From contig CM069447.1 in the NCBI GenBank assembly GCA_035610835.1, positions 39,468,057-39,532,056 on the forward strand: a stretch of DNA of 64,000 bases. The letters run 5' to 3'. The position numbers and the translations under genes were made by a program. Positions 1 to 12,200 of the stretch are shown here, piece by piece. Below the pieces are notes generated by a model. The model saw nothing but the letters and a program-made list of their open reading frames with translations. It did no database searches and was not told the DNA's origin. This DNA comes from Ophiura sarsii. Taxonomy: Eukaryota; Echinodermata; Ophiuroidea; Amphilepidida; Ophiuridae. The stretch's first letter is position 1; each line of letters opens with the position of its first letter.

Positions 1-440
<440 letters not shown>

Positions 441-456
441 AAATATGCAATACAAG

Positions 457-1056
457 CTGGCTAATTTTGAATCCATACTTTGAAAAATGTCTGAATGTTC
501 CTCAATGGGATGGCTGATTAATTCTGAGACGAATTTCCAGACCATCCTTTGAAAAAAGTCTGGATTTCCGAGTTCCTCTATAGGGTGATGATCGTGGGTT
601 AACTAATTTCGAGACGAAATTCCAGATCATCCTTTGAAAAAAGTCTGGATTTCCGAGTTCCTCTATAGGGTGCTGACCATGGGCTGACTAATTTTGAGAC
701 GAAATTCCAGACCATCCTTTGAAAAAAGTCTGGAATTCCGAATTCCTCTATAGGGTGCTGACCATGGGTAGACTAATTTCGAGACGAAATTCCAGACCAT
801 CCTTTGAAAAAAGTCTGGAATTCCGAATTCCTCTATAGGGTGCTGACCATGGGTAGACTAATTTCGAGACGCAATTCCAGACCATCCTTTGAAAAAAGTC
901 TGGAATTCCGAATTCCTCTATAGGGTGCTGATCATGGGTAGACCAATTTTGAGACGAAATTCCAGACCATCCTTTTGAAAAAAAGTCTGGAATTCCAAGG
1001 CCCGACAATCGAAAAAAAGTTTGGAAATCCTAATTCCTCTATAGGGGGGGTGCGGA
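457..1056. repeat. 85-bp tandem array with hairpin-forming units
   Basis: The word 'ccaga(c/t)catccttt' recurs at 537, 622, 707, 792, 877 and 962, exactly 85 bp apart; the first unit is diverged. Each mature unit contains the inverted pair aattccagac / gtctggaatt around a 15-base loop, so single strands would fold into a 10-bp hairpin per unit. The last unit runs directly into the 3' end of the BEL/Pao remnant. Function unknown. Confidence 0.93.
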
Positions 1057-1656
1057 TTTTATCTGGAATAGCCCATTGTTCACATCTGATCTTGTGTCAT
1101 GGTCACTCTGGTTTAAGTCTTTATCTGCAACTGCTGCCACTGCTGTTGGTAATTGTTCAGGAATATCAGCCTCCAACAGTAGGCATAGTTTACTCATTGG
1201 TCTCACAATGGTTGACGTCTGAGTCTTTACCTTGACTTGTCGTACAAATCCATGCTTGTCTGGCATGGTCTCCTTGACCTTTCCCATTCTCCATGTGTTT
1301 CTTGGTGCGGTGTCATCAACGATGAGAACAGTGTCGTCCACTTGAAGGTTACGTTGAGGATTCAACCACCTTTGACGCTGCTGTAACTGAGGTAAATATT
1401 CTCTTACCCAAAGCCTCCATAATAAGTCTGCTATAAAGGGGACTTGTTTCCACCGACGCCTGGTATACTGTTCTTCAGAGTCAGAGAGAAGTCGCGGTAT
1501 TGTTGGTTTCACTTTCATAAGCAAATGATTTGCATCATTCAGAGCTTCATTATCATATGGATCTTTTGATGCTTTAGTGACAGGTCTGCTATTCACTGTC
1601 ATCTCAATTTCACATGTTGCATGGTCTACTTTGTCACATTTCTGCATTGTTTCCAA
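1039..1656 (-). pseudogene. BEL/Pao integrase tail and DUF5641-like domain
   Basis: The 205-residue frame begins within the end of an integrase: the NSRPVTKASKDP motif followed by NHLL is typical of the Pao integrase C terminus. It continues through RRRWKQVPFIADLLWRLWV and VDDTVLIVDD...WRMGKV to a VRPMSKL box, the signature of the DUF5641 domain that closes Pao pol polyproteins. It lacks the integrase zinc-binding and DDE parts. The first methionine is not a natural start; this is the 3' fragment of a much longer pol. Family confidence is high; it is not expected to be functional. Confidence 0.88.
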
Positions 1657-1724
1657 GCTCTTTATCTCCGCTGGAAAAGCTTGGTTCTGTATTTCCTGAC
1701 TTTTATTTTCAATGACGTCTGTAT

Positions 1725-4070
1725 TTACTCTGTCCTTTTGTCACATCCTTGATTCTTAACTGCTTTCTTCTTTCTGATCTTGCCAACCACATCACCCGAA
1801 TCATTTGCCAACACCTTTACTCTATGTACGGAAACTCTGTCTCTCTGTTTTACCATACCGTGGACCTCCCATCCCAGCCGAGTTTTGCATGCGAAGGGTC
1901 CGCCATCTTGGCATTGGATAATCTGTATTGGCTCTAGTGCTTTAGGCACATTATTTCCAATCATAAGTTCTACTTGATATCCAGGCTCAAGTTGCACATC
2001 TGGAATCTTGACTTCGTGGAGGTACGGCCACGGCTCTGAGTCTTTTTTCACCATAATGTCGTCCTTGATCACTGGTATTGTGGCTTGAACGTACGTTTCT
2101 GGTAAATCTATCTTGTTATCTCCCATGTAGTCTGCTACAGTCAATCCTTCTAACTTGTATGTGTTTGTGTCCTTCACACCGTTGATGGTTTGTATACTGA
2201 TCTTTGTCTTGTTTCCCTTTACGGCCAGTTTCTTTTGTAGACTTGCTGTACAGAAGACTGTAGTACTTTTACTATCTAGCAGCGCATATGTGCTGACTTG
2301 TCGTCCTGTCTCTGTTGATCTCACGGTGACTGGCACCACTGACAGCAGTGAACCTGCAAAACCGGCCCCGGTTAGGCCACACGAGGTAGAACGCATGGCT
2401 TCAACCTTTGGTTCCTGGTTTTCTCTTTCAGCTGATTGTTTCTGTATCTGTTTACTGTTTTCTATTTCAGCTGATTGTTTCTGTATCTGTTTTCTGTTTT
2501 CTCTTTCAGCTGATTGTTTCTGTATCCCCCAGTCCCGATGTAAGATTGTGGGGTGCTTACGATTACAGGTTTTGCAGTTCAACCTGCTTCTACAATCCTT
2601 GACCAAATGTCCTGCTTTCCTAAGACAGCCAAAGCACACTCCATGCTTCTTCAAACTGGTTATTCTGTCGTCATATGGGTCCTTCATAATGTTTCGGCAC
2701 TCTTCTGTGTAGTGCGATTTATTTTCACAGCTGAAGCACCATTTGGTTGCCGTCATCGTCATATTTTCATCTGTCGTGCTATTTCTTGTACTTGGTCTCT
2801 GTGATCTTTGATGATCTTGTTGAGACTGGCCTTTATCCTCTATGTTGCCATACAACGGATTGATATTTCTCTGAGGAAGATTCAGTCTATTTAGTTGATT
2901 TATCAACGTTGTCATTAAAAAGCCAATTTGATCAAGTTGTGTCTGAAACCTTCTGTCTTGGTGTTGAAACTCTGGTTGAAAACCCACTGCATGGTTATTT
3001 GCATATTGCATGCTGGGATTAGTGTAATTTTGCCCTGGCGTATTCTGATTATCTACGGATATATTCTGTGCTGCAGCTTGATTAGTCCTGGTGCTATATT
3101 GATCACCGCTCCCACTATCAGCATGCATTCTGGGATTGAAGTAAACTTGCTCTGGTGTATTCTGGTTACTAACGGTTGCATTCTGTGTTGCTGCTTGATT
3201 ACCGCTCCCACTGTCAGCGTGCATTCTGGGACTGTAGTACCCTGGACTTGGCATAAAAGTATCTTGGTTATTCAATGTCACGTTTTGTGATGCCGGTTGA
3301 CCGGTCATGGCGCAATGTTGATAACCGTTGTTCTCAAATTTCTGCTGTACTGCTTGACCTGCCATGGCGCAATTTGGATCAATGTCTCTGCTACCAGGGT
3401 GCATTGTGGGACTGATATAGCTTGGAGTTTTTGATTTGTTAACTCTTGGGCTCTCTGCTACCTCTTGACTACTATATGCATGTTGGCCCTGATAATCGGG
3501 TGAAGTTCCATGTTTGATTTCTCGACCACTTTCTGCGTTATCGACTTTATCCTGAACTACGTTACTACTGATCCCTTCAGCTTTATCTGCGTCACATTGC
3601 ACTAACCGTTGTTGTACACTGCCATTTTTGCTGGAGTTCGGAATATCGCTCAATGGGCTGGCATCGTCAATCATTGACATTTTATGTCCATGTGAATCTT
3701 GTACCCATTTTTCAACACGGGCCGTACTTTCCTTGGATGATAAGCATACACTTGATGATGACCTCGATGCAGTTGCAAACACCTGCAATCTTGCTTCCGT
3801 CATTGCCATTTCTGTTTCGATGACAAGCTTCTCTTTCTTCCAGCGTAACGCTTCTTCTTCCCTTGCTATTTGTCGTTGACTTTCCATAGATTTCATTCTG
3901 CACAACAACTCAGCCCGCCTCAATAATGCCTCCAATGTTACAGCACAATCAATGTTACTGCTTGTTCTACTGTTCTTCGAACCAGAGAATAGTGAAGCTT
4001 CATGCGAATCATGCGCCATCCTAAAGCCGGTTATTTTACTTGATATTTTTCTGCATGCGCAAGTGCACAA
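1725..4070 (-). CDS. BEL/Pao gag-protease fragment
   Basis: This open frame of 781 codons is the gag-protease part of a Pao-type retrotransposon. Approximate layout: a charged heptad-like coiled coil near residues 55-95; a Gln/Asn/Ser-rich region with two repeats around SPRMHADSGSG; a CX2CX4HX4C zinc knuckle (CFSC...H...C) near 444; a second knuckle with one extra residue (CFGC...GH...C) near 476; a CX2CX3HX4H motif near 497; a short QKQSAERENxxQI triplication; then a DUF1758-like aspartic protease near 590-700. The protease box reads YALLDSKSTT where the family has D-S/T-G, so the active-site glycine is lysine and the protease is probably dead. The second methionine (MAHDSHEAS) is a possible true start. 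The frame ends just before the pol remnant. Confidence 0.86.
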   Translation of the reverse strand: MCTCACRKISSKITGFRMAHDSHEASLFSGSKNSRTSSNIDCAVTLEALLRRAELLCRMKSMESQRQIAREEEALRWKKEKLVIETEMAMTEARLQVFATASRSSSSVCLSSKESTARVEKWVQDSHGHKMSMIDDASPLSDIPNSSKNGSVQQRLVQCDADKAEGISSNVVQDKVDNAESGREIKHGTSPDYQGQHAYSSQEVAESPRVNKSKTPSYISPTMHPGSRDIDPNCAMAGQAVQQKFENNGYQHCAMTGQPASQNVTLNNQDTFMPSPGYYSPRMHADSGSGNQAATQNATVSNQNTPEQVYFNPRMHADSGSGDQYSTRTNQAAAQNISVDNQNTPGQNYTNPSMQYANNHAVGFQPEFQHQDRRFQTQLDQIGFLMTTLINQLNRLNLPQRNINPLYGNIEDKGQSQQDHQRSQRPSTRNSTTDENMTMTATKWCFSCENKSHYTEECRNIMKDPYDDRITSLKKHGVCFGCLRKAGHLVKDCRSRLNCKTCNRKHPTILHRDWGIQKQSAERENRKQIQKQSAEIENSKQIQKQSAERENQEPKVEAMRSTSCGLTGAGFAGSLLSVVPVTVRSTETGRQVSTYALLDSKSTTVFCTASLQKKLAVKGNKTKISIQTINGVKDTNTYKLEGLTVADYMGDNKIDLPETYVQATIPVIKDDIMVKKDSEPWPYLHEVKIPDVQLEPGYQVELMIGNNVPKALEPIQIIQCQDGGPFACKTRLGWEVHGMVKQRDRVSVHRVKVLANDSGDVVGKIRKKKAVKNQGCDKRTE

Positions 4071-5439
4071 ATATCCATTTGATTCAATGAAGCCTTATTC
4101 AGTGGTAAATGTTCCAATCTATACATTAGATTGAAAATGTTGCCTGCTTGTATAATCATATCCTGCACTGCCTGGAGCTACCGTAACATTGGTTATAGCG
4201 CCCTCTATCATCTGCTCTGCGAAACACGTATCCTAGCAAAGTTGTACTTTTCCATTAACTTTACTTCTTATTTTACATGACGATGAAGATTTAGATTTAA
4301 TTTCATGTCCTTATTGCACGTTCAATGCAGGAAATCGATAGCGATATACAAGCTTAAATATTTTGTCCATCTACCACTGCCGCAAATATCCTTATAATGG
4401 GTATTTTTACTTAAATGTAGGGCCTTTTTTGATAGTTCTCCCTTCTGAGATGGCTCGCAGACCGGGTTATTTTCTAACGCAACACTTTGATAAAACAAGA
4501 AACAAACGATTTCCAAATGATGATTTTCACACCTTGCTGATATAATTCAATAATCCTATAGTGCTTTACCGTTACCAGAAAATATTCCGCTGCATCGCAG
4601 ATGAGCGTATATAATCGTGAAGTCGTTCAAATCGTCGTTAAATGAGAAATTGTGCTGGTAAAAATACCGTGATTTTCCGCAGCCTGGAACCATCCGAGTT
4701 CTTCTCAACAACAACGTTAAAATATCAACGTTGAGGGCGTAAACCAAGGTGACAGAATAGCCCCAATGGGTACAGGTCGCAAGAACCCTAAATTGGCACC
4801 AACACTTGTTGTCTAACAAGAGCGCTCTACTGCTATGTTCCTGCTTCGATTCCATTCATATTCATCCCAGTGGTTTTACCAATGATTATACCAAAGTGGC
4901 CCAGGTGATTTCATGACTTCTTTAGACAATTGATCATATCTGCTTACCGACCATCGATTGTCATGAATCAACACTTACGAATGCTTTGAAAATTCGCCTC
5001 GCATACCATTAAAATTCAAAACAGAAATTAAATAATAAAGTTGTTGAAAAATGTATCTTCTTGAATATGAGATATTGCACGCTAGATTTGGTGATTATTG
5101 AGGAAGTGACACTCCAAAATGTAAAGTGAAGTCCGATTTTCATTTTCACATTCTTATTTTCTACATTCGGACCCATCTACGGAAGATAAATTTCACAACA
5201 ACTATATAATTTAATATTTTTAGGTAGGATATATATTTTTAGAGTTAAGCCCATTTATTACATGCATAGTTACTTTTTTTGATGACTGTTACTAAATCCT
5301 AATGAAAATCTGCTTCAAATGTATTAATTTGTTCAACATATTTGTTTCAATCTTCACTTGTGTGCATTGTGGTCTTAGCCGGAAACACTGTAAACATGGT
5401 AAAAGGCGTTAACACGGATTTTTGTTTTCTATTTAAGAA
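4071..5439. other. no gene recognised
   Basis: AT-rich sequence beside the BEL/Pao remnant. A retroelement leader or LTR should lie near 4071-4860 on the minus strand, but I see no clear paired LTR. A 99-codon minus-strand frame at 4556-4855 has no recognisable motif. Confidence 0.5.
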
Positions 5440-5640
5440 CGATAAAACACACAGAAAATAAGTTTTCGGAGCAGACCCCGACAGTTTATTTCAACCTATT
5501 CAAACCATGATTTTGAAGAAATTAGGAATTTTATCGCTCTGTACCTTACAAAATGTTAACGATATATGATCAAAAATGCAAATCTGCAAGAAATTCAGGA
5601 TAGAGGGTGTCACTTGGAAAAGATCGCATAATAATTAATA
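5440..5640. repeat. one arm of the 'aaggcatattatgtgatc' inverted-repeat family
   Basis: Shares 'aaaccatgattttgaagaa', 'atcgctctgtac', 'gcaaatctgcaagaaa' and 'aaaagatcgcataata' with the complete palindromic element at 59216-59608. Only the right-hand arm is evident. It lies beyond the stop codon of the methyltransferase gene and may fall in its 3' UTR. Confidence 0.7.
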
Positions 5641-5894
5641 TTGACTTAAATTTTGGAACATGGCTTTATTCATGATGTGTCTTCATGTAGAATAGTAAAC
5701 AACATGTGAACAAATTGGGTCACCCATATTTAATTGGAGATCCCCCCACTTACCCCTCCAGTTAGCTCAAGCCTCACTCCATTTTGTCCCCTAAACAATC
5801 GAAAATATTGACTTTTAATGTAAAAAAGACATAAAATTAGCTAAAAATTAAGAAAATCAGAAATTAGGTTGTCGGAGCAGACCCAGACGGTGTA

Positions 5895-5900
5895 TTTATT
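5895..5900 (-). promoter_or_regulatory. candidate polyadenylation signal AATAAA
   Basis: Reads AATAAA on the minus strand about 185 bases past the stop codon of the methyltransferase gene. Such hexamers are common by chance in DNA this AT-rich. Confidence 0.25.
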
Positions 5901-6084
5901 TCAATTTAGAACAATTTAATTTCGGGCAAATTTTTAAAAGCCAAAAATGTCTGCATGCTTCGGGCGCATTTTTGCTAACCAATATTTTGGTCTTGATCCC
6001 CACAGATTTTTGTCCCCCCCCCCTCCCAATTTTTTATCCTGTTGCCGCTATTTCATGTAAACCCGATTAGTTTGACCTCTCCTT

Positions 6085-6266
6085 TTAACATATTTTGATA
6101 ATGTACACTGTTGCATCCTCCTCACGATAAAAATATACGACGCGTTCCTTTTGAATCGATTTAAACGTCCCATCTTCCAGACCTGCTTGAATCATTGCAT
6201 CCAGTTTCTCACCAAATTGCTCGTGTTTGTACCAGAAATCTCCTAGATTGAAGATGATTAGACCAC
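6085..6266 (-). CDS. METTL27-like: METTL27-like exon 5 (stop codon)
   Basis: Follows acceptor ccatag|GT. Joining exon 4 to exon 5 regenerates VKPGGLIIFN, a textbook methyltransferase strand. Ends ATVYIIKIC then TAA: 59 residues and stop. Confidence 0.88.
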
Positions 6267-9200
6267 CTATGGACAGAAAACAGTGGATTCTTCATAAATA
6301 GTCAATCAAAGAGTTCCATAGTTTGATCAGTTCCAAATTGATGAGTATCATACAGCAGCGAATCAAAGGCATATTATGTGACCTTTTCCTGGAGGCGCCC
6401 TCTATTCATGATTTTTTTTAAAGTAGATTTTGTTTGCAGATTTACATTTCTGATCATAAATCATGAATATATTCTGAGTTACAGAGCGATACGATTCCTA
6501 ATTACTTCAAAATAATGGTTTACGGAGTAAAAATAGATTGTTCTGCTAACAGTGTATTTTTACTCTTAATTCACTTTTAAACTCAGAATATATTTATGAT
6601 TTATGATCAAAAATGTAAATCTGCAAAAAGATCACATAATATGGCGGTGGTGGTAGAGATCGCATATTTTTGGCGGCGAACCATCTAGCTTGCTGAAAAA
6701 AAACACGCATCCTAGGTACAACAGCGCCCTCTACGATAGGGGTAGAGTTCGCGCAAAATAGGGGTTGAGTTCGCAAATTCTACACGGGTCGGTTGGTAGA
6801 CCGTATCGCGCCTGCGGCGGGCTCATCTAAATTGGACCTAACTTAAATCGGTTCGTAACAAGCCGGGTTTAGTCGCCTCGGCCGCAGGCGACCTGCGGCT
6901 CCTTTTCTTACTAGCGCCTAGCGGCGGGCTATCCGCGTACGGTGCCTTCGGCCCCGCTTGACACTGTGAGCACGGAACAGAATCAAGTGAAGATGTATTT
7001 ACAAATAATATTTTTCGTATAGTGTATACGGTACTTGTTGTTGTAGTGTATTTTTGAGGTATCGACCGTGCTGTATTGTGGGAGTTACTAATTTTCAGCA
7101 GCCAGGTACCCTTTTTCAGATCGCTCGCGATCTAAACCCTTTTGGCCATAATATGCCTTTAATACAGAAGGATGTAGGCGCACAAGAATGCCACCAGCGC
7201 ATTATGCATTGAATGCGTGATGTATGCATTCGGGGAAAATCGCGTGCGTATGGCCAACTTTGCGCGAGTTCGCATGGATCACTTTTCCCCGCGGACAGAT
7301 AAAACCGAATATATTTCGCCAATTTGGAACTGATTGAACTATAGCATCGCTAGTTTGAATCAAATGCTTATAGTTCTACTTAAAATACGTAAAACGGATA
7401 GTTTTATTGATTTTCTAAAAGTATGTACATTTTTGAGAAATGTGAATAACCATATTCAGATTTCTTGACGTAGCAAAGAATCCCAATATAAACTTTAAAA
7501 AATGATATATCTGTTAGCGTTATAATCTATATTGCAGTTGCACACACAACACACCCCCACCACACTCCTCTACACACCCCCACCTCCCCTCCCCCACACA
7601 CAAAATGCAAAACTAAATAATGGCACTATGTTGTTTTATCACATTTTTTTTTTTGGAGTATCAATTTTTAACATAGCTAAGCTCCTTTTATAGGTTTAAA
7701 TTTTTTTTAATTCAGGAAAATTCATCAGCTGTTTGTTTGTTGTTTTTAAACAGTGAAGCCATTGTTAGTTTAGTTATTTGTTTGATTAAATGGTCAATCA
7801 AACGGAAACACGATTAGGTTCTTGTATTCTTGCTTTAGTCAAGTCCTAAGCAAGATTCCGCACGAATTGACCGTGTAAACAAACAAAGAAACAAACAAAC
7901 ACCCCGCCCAACAAACAAACAAACAAACAAACAAGTAGCCCAACAAACAAACAAACAAACTGGGAATATTGCAGATTGATTTAGCATTCAGCCATTGTTT
8001 AAAACCAAAAAAGCATCAAAAATGTTAATTTGAAAATCTGAATTCAAATAAGCCCTCACCTGGTTTTACGATCCGTGCCAACTGAGGAAAATGTTCTATT
8101 GTACATTCTAATGGAGTCACACCAGCACACAGAACGGCACAGTCGTATTTGTCTGTTAAAGAAATCACACAAATATGGATTTTGAATATAAAATGGTAAC
8201 ATAAACCACACAAATATGAATTGTGAATACAGAATGGTTACATAAACCACACAAATATGGATTGTGAATACAAAATGGTTACATAAACCACACAAATATG
8301 AATTGTGAATACAAAATGGTTACATAAACCACACAAATATGGATTGCGAATCATATAGTTACACAAATCAAACGAATATGGATTGTGAATACAAAATGGT
8401 TACATAAACCACACAAATATGGATTGTGAATACCAAATGGTTACGAAAACCACACAAATGTGTGTTGTGAATACAAAATTGTTACATAAACCACACAAAT
8501 ATGGATTGTGAATACAAAATGGTTACATAAACCACAAAAGTATGAATTGTGAATACAAAATTGCTACATAAACCACAAAAATATGTGTTGTGTATACAAA
8601 ATGGTTACATAAACCACACAATAATAGATTTGTAATACAAAATGGTTACATAAACCCCACACATATGAATTGTGAATACAAAATGGTAACATAAACCACA
8701 AAATATGAATTGATTGTGACTACAAAATGGTTACATCAACCAGAAAAATATGTATTGTGAATACAAAACGGTAACATAAACCATATAAATATGGATTTTG
8801 AATAAAAAAAGGGTTACATAAACCACAAAAATATGGATTGTAAAATCAAAATCGTTACATAAACCACACAAATAAGAATTGTGAATACAAAATGGTTACA
8901 TAAACCACACAAATATGAAATGTGAATACAAACTGGTTACATAAACCACACAAATATGAAATGTGAATACAAAATGGTTATATAAACCACACAAATATGA
9001 ATTGTGAATACAAAATGGTTATATAAACCACACAAATATGAATTGTGAATACAAAATGGTTACATAAACCACACAAAAAATGTGTTGTGAATACAAAATG
9101 GTTACATAAACCACACAAATATAGATTTTTGATACAGAATGGTTACATAAACCACACAAAAAATGTGTTGTGAATACAAAATGGTTATATAAACCACACA

Positions 9201-12200
9201 AATATGAATTGTGAATACAAAATCGTTGCATAAACCACACAAATATGAATTGTGAATACAAAATGGTTACATAAACCACACAAATATGAATTGTGAATAC
9301 AAAATGGTTACATAAACCACACAAATATGAATTGTGAATACAAAATGGTTACATAAACCACACAAATATGAATTGTGAATACAAAATGGTTATATAAACC
9401 ACACAAATATGAATTGTGAATACAAAATGGTTATATAAACCACACAAATATGAATTGTGAATACAAAATGGTTACACAAACCACACAAAAAATGTGTTGT
9501 GAATACAAAATGGTTACATAAACCACACAAATATAGATTTTTGATACAGAATGGTTACATAAACCACACAAATATGAATTGTGAATACAAAATGGTTACA
9601 TAAACCACACAAATATCGATTTGTATTACAAAATGGTTACATAAACCCCACAAATATGAATTGTGAATACAAAATAGTAACATAAACCACAAAATATGAA
9701 TTGTGACTACAAAATGGTAACATAAACCAGACAAATATGGATTTTGAATAAAAAAAAGGGTTACATGAACCACAAACATGGATTGTGAAATCAAAATCGT
9801 TGCATAAACCACACAAATATGAATTGTGAATACAAAATGGTTACATAAACCACACAAATATGAATTGCGAATACAAAATGGTTACATAAACCACACAAAT
9901 ATGAATTGTGAATACAAAATGGTTACATAAAACACACAACTAATGTGTTGTGAATACAAAATGGTTACATAAACCACACATACTATAGATTTTTAATACA
10001 AAATGGTTACATAAACCACACAAATATGAATTGTGAATACAAAATGGTTACATAAACCACACAAATATCGATTTGTATTACAAAATGGTTACATAAACCC
10101 CACAAATATGAATTGTGAATACAAAATAGTAACATAAACCACAAAATATGAATTGTGACTACAAAATGGTTACATAAACCAGACAAATATAGATTTTGAA
10201 TAAAAAAGGGTTACATGAACCACAAACATAATGGATTGTGAAATCAAAATCGTTGCATAAACCACACAAATATGAATTGTGAATACAAATTGGTTACATA
10301 AACCACACAAATATGAATTGTGAATAAAAAATGGTTACATAAAACACACAACTAATGTGTTGTGAATACAAAATGGTTACATAAACCACACATATATATA
10401 TATTTAATACAAAATGGTTACATAAACCACACAAATATGAATTGTGAATACAAAAAGGTTACACAAACCACACAAAAAATGTGTTGTGAATACAAAATGG
10501 TTACATAAACCACACAAATATAGATTTTTGATACAGAATGGTTACATAAACCACACAAATATGAATTGTGAATACAAAATGGTTACATAAACCACACAAA
10601 TATCGATTTGTATTACAAAATGGTTACATAAACACCACAAATATGAATTGTGAATACAAAATAGTAACATAAACCACAAAATATGAATTGTGACTACAAA
10701 ATGGTTACATAAACCAGACAAATATGGATTTTGAATAAAAAAGGGTTACATGAACCACAAACATATGGATTGTGAAATCAAAATCGTTGCATAAACCACA
10801 CAAATATGAATTGTGAATACAAAATGGTTACATAAAACACACAACTAATGTGTTGTGAATTCAAAATGGTTACATAAACCACACATATATAGATTTTTTT
10901 AATACAAAATGGTTACATAAACCACACAAATATGAATTGTGAATACAAAATGGTTATATAAACCACACAAATATGGATTGTGAATACAAAATGGTTATAT
11001 AAACCGCACAAATATGTATTGTGAATACAAATTTGTTACATAAACCACACAAATATTGATTTTGAATACAAAATGGTTACATAAACCACACAAATATGGA
11101 TTGTGAATACAAATTGGTTACATAAACAACACAAACATGAATTGTGGATACAAAATGGTTACATAAACTGAAAGAAATTGAGAAATGTATCTTGGACGGA
11201 CGCCCATATGGATCAACATTTGACCTCTTTCGATCTTTTCGACCACGAGTCCAGTCAATGGCTCCCCTAATCACCATTCTAAAAGTCCTAAATAATCACA
11301 GCATGGGAAACTGGTCAAATTTGCATAATATGCAAATTAGCTATGCAAATTAGCTTTCACCATTTGGGTCAAATTACAAACATTCTTGGATTATAATGTT
11401 ATACAAATCAAATTGTTTTGTGATCATAAAGAACAAATGAAGTCAATGGTTCTATTTCCACCCGATATAGTTTCTGAGATATAGGGCAGAATAGGTCAAA
11501 TGTCAACATTTTTCTAAAATTCCAAGTACAAGGTCAAACACTCTAAATGCACCGATTGTAATAAATGGTCTCAAATTGATGGAATAGCTACAAGTCATTA
11601 AAAGAATAGTTTTCTGTATCTGTAAGGTCAGCGTCTAGTAGTAGGATTCAGTAATTGGTCAGGAAGATTATACGGATATTTATAACGTCCATTAACAGAT
11701 CATCGACGTCCATGATTAGGAGCCATTGATATCCACATAGATCATTGACGTATATGGACCATTGTCATCCTTAACCTTTGACAGCCATATAGTTCATTGA
11801 CAGTTCATTGACATGACATGCGCATGATTGCCTTCGCGTCCGTATGGATCATTGACGTTCAAATAAAGATCTTTGACGTCCTTATACATCTTTGACGTCC
11901 TTATACATATCTTCCTTGATAATAAGTGTACGTTAAAATAACGTTGTAATAAAGTTGCAAGTTAGTTTCAAATACGCATAATGGGGAGAGCGTGTTGGTG
12001 CAGCGGTAGATACCCTCGCTTTGCACCAATGAATCCCGGGTTCGAAATCTGTGCTCGGTCGGGCTTTATGTGCATTTGGTTTATCACGATCCATACACGC
12101 TCTGGCAGGTTTTCTCCGGGATCTCCGGTTTCCTCCTGCTTTCAAAATCTGTGATTAGTTGTTTCGGTTATCAAAAACTTCCTTGACCCAATGGTATTTG

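Larger units (their letters stand above)
1039..4070 (-). mobile_element. internally deleted BEL/Pao LTR retrotransposon
   Basis: Two minus-strand reading frames, separated by about 70 bases, belong to the two ends of one BEL/Pao coding region: gag plus aspartic protease (4070 to 1725) and the integrase tail plus DUF5641-type domain (1656 to 1039). Reverse transcriptase, RNase H and the integrase core, which normally lie between them, are absent. I could not recognise LTRs on either side. This is a dead or non-autonomous deletion derivative. The order and orientation are consistent with one original insertion. Confidence 0.88.

Noticed and set aside
4556..4855. 99-codon minus-strand frame next to the BEL/Pao element
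   Set aside because: No recognisable domain; may be LTR or leader sequence read by chance.
8160..11168. CRISPR-like array
   Set aside because: Units are contiguous with no unique spacers, in a eukaryotic intron; it is a tandem satellite.
8056..11277. Several minus-strand frames of repeated IHICVVYVT peptides
   Set aside because: Translated 41-bp satellite; identical peptide in all three frames, no start or domain.
11690..11920. Cluster of functional CRE sites
   Set aside because: TGACGT words follow from a degenerate tandem repeat and lie in an intron with no promoter signal.
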